64,000 bases of DNA. Source: Lepidostoma basale (Eukaryota; Arthropoda; Insecta; Trichoptera; Lepidostomatidae). The notes under the pieces were generated by a model. The model had not been told where the DNA came from. It made no database searches and saw only the letters and a list, made by a program, of their open reading frames with translations. The stretch is taken from assembly GCA_022606425.2 (NCBI GenBank), contig JAHDVF020001512.1:248001-312000 (forward strand). Reading direction: 5' to 3'. Position 1 is the stretch's first letter. Each line of letters starts with the position of its first letter. Below, in pieces: positions 56,035 to 64,000 of the stretch. A program made the translations under genes and the position numbers.

Positions 56035-58545
56035 TTCCTTTAACAATAATGTGAATGGAGCACGAAACTACAGAAAAATGAGAAAAAAACTGTTGGACCG
56101 ATTTCTAAGAGTCGGTGTGTGTACATGCGTTGTATAAAATATAACGAAGGGTTTCAGGTGAAAAAATGTGACCAGTTCATAAACCACAATATTAAGTTTT
56201 TGACTTCATTTGTTCGCACAACTATTTTATTTATTTATTAATATTACAACTAAATCCATTTTGAATTCGTTGAAAGATAACGTTTCTCATTTATAATTTA
56301 GCTGTAGATTTCTCTGTATTGCAGTAGGAAGTGATTTTGATGTATCTACAAGTAATTAAATGCTCATTCGAGTAATGTGCTGTTTACATCCGGTGTCCTT
56401 GGGGAAGGTTTTACGCGGATATTTGCGATTACGATTTTTTATCGTGTACTTCCTACCTCGATAGTTTCATCGATTACATTCACAAGTGTATAAAATAAGC
56501 ATTGGTAGTTTTTTAAAATTTAGAACGGGAAATCTACTATTGTATGTATTATAGGTAATGTTCATCAAGTATTCTATTTTTTTCTCCGTATGTTTTTTAT
56601 TAGATGTATAGTATACGATACAGTATACATTTTTCAAAATAAGTTGAACGGAATTTCGCTCCTTCGTCATTGCTTGTCTTAGTTTGTTTCTTTAGGGTTT
56701 GGATTATATTGAATATAATTAGTTATGTTTACCATGGTTTCAATCAAGATTAGTCGTAGATTGAAGAGTTAGTCATAATATTTGGGAGTACCGATGTAAT
56801 ATAATAAATAATGAAATTTACGAAACATTTTTGAAGAACTGGATAAGACTGGATGACTCATATAAAGACGCATCAAATTTATAGGATTGTATTTTTTATG
56901 TTCTCTTTTCTGTTTGGCAATCGTTCGGAATGGACGTGACCACCCGTTCATCCCTCGTGCATGAATAATTCCGCCCCCCCTGTATCAATAGATCCATTCC
57001 CAAGCCTACGTGTCTATTATTCAAATCAATCACGTAATCCTTAAAAGTATAAATGCGATATATTTTTAAAATAAAATTATTTTACGATTTCTTTACAAAT
57101 TTATGTGTGTGCTATGTTAATAAAATGAAGGCAACAAAGAGACCGAATGGGCGACAAAACATGACGAATAGGTCATAAACGTTGAGGTGGTCGTACGTTT
57201 TTTGTTCACTTAACTACGCAATTTACGAAGTTTTCCTATTTTATTGGGTTTTATATCTTCTTAACTATGTGCTTTATCCCAAAGATAGAATAATATCATC
57301 GTAGTGTCGAGGTGTTTTTTTTTACGAAATATTTGTTATCGATGTCATACCCGTACGCACAAGTTTTTCGATATCGAAAGACTTTCATTAGAAACTCGTA
57401 TTAACTTTTCGCGTTTAAAAGTCTGTAAAATAGAGCTGAACCTCTGTAAGCCAGAAGATCCAAGTCCAAGTCCACTAAAAACCGAATAAGACTACAGTAG
57501 AAATCCTGTTCTATGTTTAATTGCTTGGGTTTAAAAAAAAAATTCATGGAATTATTCAATTTGAGAATTATCTACACGTAAAACTGTTACACTTTTCCCA
57601 TACAAGATGACGTATTTTGCTGAATCCTTTGTTATTTGATTGACCCTCATTTTTCCCCGTTCGAGGTGACAGAAAAATATTTTACAAGACAAACGAATAT
57701 AATTTTTACGTCAATGAGGACTTCAACATTGATATTGTGATTGGTCGCTCAATGTTTATTTACGTTTTTTTTATAGTTTTTTTTTTCATTGATAAAGTAT
57801 TTATAAAACTACAGGGTTTACAAGGTCCAGTATTTGATATATATGAATTGATTTCGATGACCAAATCTTCGAATATCTAATCCTCACAAAATATTTCATA
57901 ACGAAACGTGTCACCTATCGAAATCGCGCTTTTATTGTGTATTTGGGTCGCATTGTTTTGTAAGTAAACCTTATTGTTGTGTATTTTTAACCGTTTGTCT
58001 TAACAATCTATAATATAACTAAAATATAATGTTTTCTAGAATAAATTCGCAATTTCTTTTTGTTTGAAAATCACTGATGACTGAAAACCATGTTTTTTGA
58101 ATAGGTGCTGTATTATGGACGCATTAATGTTTTACACAAAATGTGATCCACAACTCAAAGTGTTATCCACAACACTAAGTGAAGGCGAATATAGAAAGGG
58201 GTTCTATTATTTTAAGATTGTTCAATCATATTTAAAATGGAATAAATATGTTCTTTTTGATAAACTTAAGGCGTTAACACTGGAATTATTTTAAATTATG
58301 CCGATTTTTGTTATGAATTGAAACACTTTTTTCCACTTTTGAATGAAAATTTAAAGTTTACTGTTTTGAATTTACCTACATGAAAAGTTAAGTAATCTTG
58401 CGATCTTGAATATAAATTAAATGCTGTACTGTCTAGAACTTTATCGCTTGCCTTTCTGCGAACATTGTAACTTATTATTACTATGAATTGTCTATAGATA
58501 CGTACTCATCTTTTCGCATTGTATATAGGACAAACATGATATAAT
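56035..58545. other. Intron sequence; one short shared repeat
   Basis: TAGAGCTGAACCTCTGTAAG at 57430 matches 16850 (about 45 bp shared). TAAACTTAAGGCGTTAACAC at about 58262 matches 47317. No gene. Confidence 0.4.
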
Positions 58546-58549
58546 TTAT

Positions 58550-58705
58550 TTGCATTCTATGCGCACGTTTCACGATCGCCCTTGCCGTTATCCCCTCGGA
58601 GCGGTTGTCACCCGGTCGCTAATCGCAACAACGGCCGCGCCAGTTTTCACGGCTGTGATAATGAACACACAAATACATTCCCCCGTAAAGGGAGCTACTG
58701 TTTAT
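58550..58705. promoter_or_regulatory. GC-rich intronic island
   Basis: CTTGCCGTTATCCCCTCGG and ACAACGGCCGCGCC within AT-rich flanks; no exon signals. Confidence 0.25.
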
Positions 58706-58934
58706 CTTCCTAATTTCATTAGTACGAGCCGTATATTTTAAAAAGCTGAAAAACCCGCTTGTGACTGAAAAATTCCTCACAAAACACAATGTCGCTCTTG
58801 ATTTCGTATGCAGTAAAAACAGCTTCTTTAATTTTTTGTGTCCCTGTGAAAATTAACAAATTAACCAAAAACTAATAAACATTTTTTGTTGTTGTTTTGT
58901 TTATAAAAATAGTATGCAAGGTAAGATCATGAAA

Positions 58935-59245
58935 AAACTAACTAACTAACTATCACGCCGTCTCCCCGAAGGGGTAGGCAGAAAGAATGGACTGCCACAC
59001 TTTTCTTTCCTGACATATTTCTCTCGATTCCTCAACATTCATACATCGTGTCATGCACGCGCGTCGATTTCTCTGACTCCTCACATGGCCGACATTCAAT
59101 ATTTGATTTATTTGATCGTGCCACGTTTTCCTCTATTTCTGGTTCCATTTACATCATTAACATATAATTTTTTTACCATTCTTCCTTCATTCATTCTTTC
59201 CATATATCCAAACCATCTTAATGATCCTTTCATTATTTTGTAAAT
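58935..59245 (-). mobile_element. Family A 3' fragment, minus strand
   Basis: Plus-strand ACTAACTAACTATCACGCCG is the antisense tail and 3' end, followed by antisense of the ACMTRCMNVEE, WHDQINQIL and FGHMER blocks in a largely collinear copy. Closest in preservation to the copy at 44630. Confidence 0.8.
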
Positions 59246-59672
59246 ATGCCTTTTAAATTCTGTCCGCTATTTTTTAATCAATTACATAATACGACAGTTT
59301 ATCTGATCGAATTCTACATAATTGTTTGGAATGAATGAGCAATTAAACTTAATCACACACTTATAGGAAGGGAATGATTATGAGATCTTATCTTTCGTTC
59401 AATGTACACTGGTCTAAAATATTTTTTCGTTGTAGTTTTGTTGGTTTAAAGCGCTGCAACCCCCTACAATATTAGTTGATTGATGATGAATGATTTTCGT
59501 TTTTTATTTATTAATCACATTACACATGGTATACATACTTCTCATCTAGGGTCACCCGTTTCAGGAAGGCAATTTACTGCAAATTAATATTTTTGGATAC
59601 ATTTTCTTAATTTAATTTGCGTAATAATTTGATTTCAGTATTTATTTACACTATGTTTATTTTACCGACGTT

Positions 59673-60065
59673 TTGAAGAGGATTGCTGGACAAGGATGGA
59701 TGGGAGCGGCAATGGATATATATAAGGTTCCCACCACCACCCGAGACTGTTATAGGACGCAGCGACGCCCTTTCGTCAGTCTCGCTGCACTATCTAGGCC
59801 TGTTCCTTGTCCATCCGGGACTTACGTTAATTTAATTTAGCCTTTTCTTGACATCAATCAAAAGGGTGACAGACCACATTTAATCTATTCTTTTAACCTT
59901 ATATATCTCCCGCGCGGCCTCACATCTCTTTATTATGAAATAAAATCAGAAGTAAATAAAGTAAATATTATATAAAGCAGCGGCAATGGATAGGGGGCGG
60001 TGGCGGGCTTTGGGAGAGGCCTACATTCAGCAGTGGATGACAGACGGCTGATGATGATGATGTTT
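59673..60065 (+). mobile_element. Family F retrotransposon 3' end, split by S1
   Basis: GAAGAGGATTGCTGGACAAGG, then the S1 insertion, then GGCCTACATTCAGCAGTGG and GGCTGATGATGATGATG. Same sequence as the end of the copy at 30160-30615. 5'-truncated to about 130 bp of its own sequence. Confidence 0.8.
59719..59978 (+). mobile_element. Unnamed SINE-like element S1, copy 2, with 14-bp target duplication
   Basis: Flanked by the perfect repeat AGCGGCAATGGATA at 59705-59718 and 59979-59992. Core matches copy 1 at 7407-7816 in order, including CGCCCTTTCGTCAG, CTAGGCCTGTTCC, CGGGACTTACGTTA and ACATTTAATCTATT. It ends in an A-rich stretch with AAATAAAATC and AAGTAAATAAAGTAAAT. 260 bp, no ORF. Confidence 0.75.
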
Positions 60066-60069
60066 ATTT

Positions 60070-60540
60070 TAATGTACGCAGAATATTCTACCAAGAAATC
60101 CTATGCATGGAAACCGCTTCACAATATTTTGTTTTTCCAGATTTTGGAACATTATTATTTTTTTCAATAGGGCTATCGTTAATTAATTGAAACGAAAACT
60201 GAAAATTTGCATTTTATCGCCAAATCGTTAAATTCACAAAATATGACTTTGTGTTTTATTTTACAATATATAACCAAATATAGAATTTTTTAACTCGAAA
60301 TGACTAGAAATTGTTACTTTTAATCGAATAAATAATCGATATTTTACAGCCTGTTATGGTTATAAATGGATATCAAACTTTAAAATCGAACGTCACACGA
60401 ATTAGATTTTTGTATTATAAAGTATTGTTAATATCAAAGCGGCTCTAAGTGGATTATTTAATAATAGAAAGGTTGAGTAGTATTTGTAGTGTATAGTATG
60501 TAGGAACGAGAAATTGTCTCGAGCACGTCAAGCCTTCCTC
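60070..60540. other. AT-rich intron; nothing recognised
   Basis: No motif, long frame or repeat partner. Confidence 0.4.
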
Positions 60541-61080
60541 AATTATTACCCTTCGTGCGTTGACTAGTGTCCCCAGCCGTCTCGGTGGCCGCCTCACGGG
60601 CCACTGCCCACGGCGCGGGCGGACGGAAGTGCCGCTGCCGGAGAAAGTCTCACCGGACCTAATCGAAAGTCCTCCGTCACGCGTTTCAATATTCAAAACC
60701 TTTTTCCGGCGGTGCTGCACATTTCTCACTCTTTTTTCCGCCGTCCGTGACCGATCGGGCCATTGTTCTAATGGCGTGATGCCGGGCTACCTGTGTCCGA
60801 ATTGTTCGTTTTGCCGCTTGATTTTTCTCGTTTTTAATTGGGCCGTGGAATAATTAGTTTTGTCTCCGGTATACGTAAAAAGCTTGTCTCTCGAGGAAAG
60901 TCACGATTTCTTTAAATATGCGTTTTATTTCTCCGTTTCGGACGCTAATGCGGCTGATAAAATGTTTCCGATGGCGGCCGTGATAAAAATAGCTCGTTGT
61001 GTATTGCCAAAAAGGGAAAAAAATGTCGCACGAATCGATATCCATCGCTGTTTTGTGCGCATTTCGTAATTAGCATATTG
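60541..61080. promoter_or_regulatory. Largest GC-rich island in kinesin intron 2
   Basis: About 540 bases with much higher G+C and CpG than the flanks (CCACGGCGCGGGCGGACGG at about 60608), ending in a segment with TGGAATAATTAGTTTTGTC and ATAATGCGGCTGATAA-like sequence. Plus and minus frames of 91-97 codons cross part of it, which is expected in GC-rich DNA; no splice sites delimit them and no domain is recognised. It has no partner in the window. Homeodomain-type ATTA cores beside GC-rich blocks are compatible with an enhancer. Confidence 0.3.
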
Positions 61081-61317
61081 TTATAATTTATTATAGGCGG
61101 CGTTGCGTGTTTAAAACTTCTAATGAAATCACCATTTTTTTACTAATTTACCTTATTTATCTGTTGCTTGTGTGTATACTCGTACACGCTCTATCGAAAT
61201 TATCGTCACTTCCGGGAATGTAACGTTTCAGGTTTTTTTTCGGTACCCGAATACCTATTTTTGAATAAAGGTTTGTTTACAAAGTTTTTAAATCGCCATC
61301 TAGACCACAATACATAT

Positions 61318-61440
61318 TATCTTCTTCCTCTTCTTCGTCAGCCTTCATCGGTCCACTGCTGGACATAGGCCTCCTCCCTTCCTTTCCACTCGTCTCTATT
61401 TTCTGCCAGCTGTAGCCACATTGAGGATGCATCATCCCAT
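61318..61440 (-). mobile_element. Antisense non-LTR 3' end, family I, copy 2
   Basis: Plus-strand TCTTCTTCCTCTTCTTCGTC and CCACTGCTGGACATAGGCC; the counterpart is at 28655-28795. Confidence 0.6.
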
Positions 61441-61944
61441 AAATAATTATATACTACTTATTATACTATCGATAAAATGGAGAAACTAATATTTCATTAT
61501 AAAAAAGTGAATACGCTTTTAATTTAAAAAAAAAATGTTATCTCGGTGGTCTTATATCTATACGACTATACTCCTTATCTAGAAGGCGTAGGTTTGATTT
61601 TCGGCATGACTGCGATTTACTTACAGTAGTGAACTGGTACTTCAGCTTGCATCAGATATATTTGTCGTTTTATTTCAATAGGTGTATCAAATTATTATAT
61701 TATATGTGTCAAGTTTCTAACACATACACGGAAATTTCAATATTCCGATTAAGGAAATATATATTAACAAGTCAAATTTTTTTTTTATCAATATTGTAAA
61801 TTATTTTTAGATTTTTTTTTAAATATGTTTATATGTATAATAAACAAATGACTATATGTTCATACACACTGTAACTATTATCTCATTCATTATTATTTCC
61901 ATCACATTTTTGTTTCAAAGCGCTGTTATGTATTTTATATGCAG

Positions 61945-62145
61945 AGCTTTTGGCCAGTGCTCCGTGCAGCACTATTCGTGCCCATATAGGGCTTTGCTGC
62001 ACCCACCCCGCCGCTAATCGGGGTAGTAATTTAATGGTCCGATTACCCCGTGAATGCAGCCCGTTAATCCTCCGGCCGAGATTAAACGAGTTTACCACGG
62101 CTGTTTCACTTATTTTCCCGTATCACTGACCGCACTCACGAAATC
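61945..62145. promoter_or_regulatory. GC-rich intronic island with inverted GGGGTAAT motif
   Basis: TAATCGGGGTAGTAATTTAA and GGTCCGATTACCCCG form an imperfect inverted pair, followed by CCTCCGGCCGAGATTAAACG. No coding support. Confidence 0.3.
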
Positions 62146-62344
62146 GGGACTATGTACATCATTTTTGTTTGGGTATAATTTGTAATCAACACTATCTCTG
62201 ATGTCTACTCGTTATATTCAAAATTTAAACTCATTAACTTGTATAAACATCATAGGCATATTAAAATAATGAATGGCAAACAAAGTATACACGAGAGGTT
62301 TGAACATAACACAAAATAAACACACAACACTATCAAATTATAAA

Positions 62345-62465
62345 AGTCCGAACAATAAGTGTGGATGCATGACTAGCTGTATTTAATGTTTGTTTCTAGG
62401 ATGAGGTGTCAAGATAGAACAAAACGGCAATCTATACGCTCTGCGAAAATAGTGTGATTATGAAA
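62345..62465 (+). mobile_element. Decayed family A fragment
   Basis: GTGTGGATGCATGACTAGCTG, GTGTCAAGATAGAAC and GGCAATCTATACGC still follow the order of the family A ORF end. Heavily diverged. Confidence 0.4.
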
Positions 62466-62638
62466 TGTTCAATATACATTTAATTATAATAATAATCTTA
62501 TTATCCCGCCAGCAGATTGTTGTCTAGCCAATCGTAACACGCGGAGAGGATATAATAACATTTTATAAAAAAAACTTCATTATAAAATTTTCATATTAAG
62601 CGCTCACTTTGTGGTTAGACAATTTAAACTCATTGATA

Positions 62639-62690
62639 TAATAATAAAACACTTTGTATCATAGTTAATACAAAGTGTTTTATTATTTAG
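62639..62690. repeat. Short perfect hairpin
   Basis: ATAATAAAACACTTTGTAT and its inverted copy ATACAAAGTGTTTTATTAT are separated by about ten bases. Probably the core of a small fold-back element. Confidence 0.6.
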
Positions 62691-63129
62691 TATCTATAAG
62701 TTTAAAAACTAAATATTTATTAATGCATGAATGTCACACGCAAACGAAATACAATAATTGAACAATATATATTACGTACTAACGTACTAACTAAAACGTA
62801 CTAACTTTTTACGACGCTAATTCTGATTTTGAAAATTTGGTTTGGTTCATTTGGTGCTCCCGTGAATTTGGAGAAATTACGTGTATAAGTGAATTGTTTT
62901 GGTCAATTTGATTGTTGCCGCACTTTATAATAGTTAATTGTGAGACGTAATACGTTTTTACTGTTTTGATGTCAAAATTATACAAGTTTTTTCGTTTATA
63001 TAAAGAATTTTGACAGGTGTAAAAATAAATTTTTCATTTGTTCCAATGACAATTTGAATAATTTCTTCAATATTCTTTTAAAGTTCTTGCTGGTGTTGGT
63101 TGGTTTTAAGTGCCTAATTACTGCCAAAT

Positions 63130-63345
63130 AAAAAAGTGGATACGTGGAACATTAATTAAATCATATAACAGCTAATTTAAAAAACGGTGGATACGTGTAA
63201 CATAAATTAAATAAACACAAAAGTCCGGATCGTCCATGTCAATATGTGCAACATCGGAAAAACATTATGTGCTATTACATTATGTGCTAAATTGAAAAAA
63301 ACGGTGGATTCCTGGAACATAAATTAAATAGACAAATGTGCACCA
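63130..63345 (+). repeat. Local direct repeats GTGGATACGTGGAACATAAATTAA
   Basis: A unit of about 27 bases, GTGGATACGTGGAACATTAA and variants, occurs at about 63136, 63187 and 63304. CATTATGTGCTA is also duplicated at about 63262-63290. No coding potential. Confidence 0.6.
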
Positions 63346-63478
63346 TCTAAAAATAACTTTTTGTATTAAATTATTTTTATTTTGTTATTTTATTTTATAT
63401 CATTGTATTTTATATTATTTGTTTTAGATTTATTTTGTGGATGTTGGAAGATCGAAGTGTGCGCGGGAGATGCCTATT

Positions 63479-63640
63479 GGTGGCGATGAGGTTCGCAACC
63501 CATCACACCGCGTCTCCCGCGGGGCGAAAAGAGAAGGATGGAGTGCCGCATCAGCAAAAGTGTGACAGTCCATTCTTTCTGCCTACCCTTTCGGGGAGAC
63601 GGCGTGATGGTTAGTTAGTTAGTTAGTTAGTTTATATTTT
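63479..63640 (+). mobile_element. SINE-like element S2, copy 2 (best preserved)
   Basis: Starts GGTGGCGATGAGGTTCGCAA, continues CATCACACCGCGTCTCCCGC and GGCGAAAAGAGAAGGATGG, and ends GGCGTGATGGTTAGTTAG with five GTTA units. Nearly identical to 30990-31137 over the first 125 bases, indicating recent activity. Confidence 0.75.
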
Positions 63641-63659
63641 TAAATATTTTGTGACAAAA

Positions 63660-63830
63660 TATATCATTAACCCAAACATGTTTCGGGACACAGAAGCCCT
63701 TCATCAGTGTAGTTAAAATATTATATTTACAAAATAAATATTGAAACAAATTTTATCATGAATGTGGTCAGTTTTAACAGATGCTAAAATGAATTGTATT
63801 GAATAATTAAGTGTCGTCGAATTATGAATC
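63660..63830 (-). repeat. Dispersed repeat R3, copy 2
   Basis: ACATGTTTCGGGACACAGAAG and GTGGTCAGTTTTAACAGATG are the reverse complement of sequence at 33325 and 33230. Confidence 0.5.
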
Positions 63831-64000
63831 TGCAATTCAAATTATGGTGAATATAGAATAAATAAATTTAATATTTCATTCAATCAAGGAATGAAACTAT
63901 AACAAAGAATATTTTTTTAAATAGACCATTGTTTTTGCCGGAACACTATGATACTTCGACATTATTAACTGTTAACATTTCTAACAATGTAATGATATCA

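Noticed and set aside
60454..60853. Paired 91- and 97-codon frames on opposite strands
   Set aside because: Both are long because the DNA is GC-rich; neither has splice boundaries, a start context or a domain.

Overview
The window is eukaryotic, AT-rich and gene-poor, with spliced genes, long introns and many decayed transposons. The proteins and the transposon mix (non-LTR retrotransposon 3' ends, mariner remnants, hAT-like and pogo-like miniature elements) indicate an insect. Several non-LTR fragments look like types I associate with Lepidoptera, but the order cannot be proved from this sequence.

Three protein-coding genes are recognised and their exon joins were worked out by hand. (1) PRL-1, a prenylated protein tyrosine phosphatase, plus strand, four coding exons at 19326-23570, 172 residues, complete. 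(2) The proteasome regulator PI31 (PSMF1 family), minus strand, six coding exons from 31755 down to 25819, 287 residues, complete; it converges on PRL-1. (3) The first two coding exons of a kinesin-3 of the KIF13/Khc-73 type, plus strand, at 34958-35012 and 42652-42739. The third motor-domain exon was not found, so intron 2 appears to run from 42740 past the right edge (more than 21 kb). PI31 and the kinesin are divergent, about 3.2 kb apart, with retrotransposon remains between them.

Layout: 1-15.8 kb is transposon-rich with one possible minus-strand exon near 0.8 kb. At 15845-15922 a plus-strand exon with a strong acceptor ends an unidentified reading frame and is followed by a poly(A) signal. 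18.4-19.3 kb is a GC-rich region leading into PRL-1. 19.3-35 kb holds PRL-1, PI31 and the kinesin start. 35-64 kb is kinesin intron, filled with retrotransposon 3' fragments and fold-back elements but also holding several GC-rich unique-looking islands that could be intronic regulatory DNA.

The most interesting non-gene signals are: an undescribed short element present twice, each copy inserted into a retrotransposon and flanked by a perfect 14-bp target duplication (7407-7816 and 59719-59978); a SINE-like family in three copies that shares its 3' end with a resident LINE family; a nearly perfect 260-bp palindrome inside a PI31 intron; and about ten families of fold-back or miniature inverted-repeat elements, several with visible target-site duplications. 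No CRISPR array, operon, rRNA or convincing tRNA gene is present.
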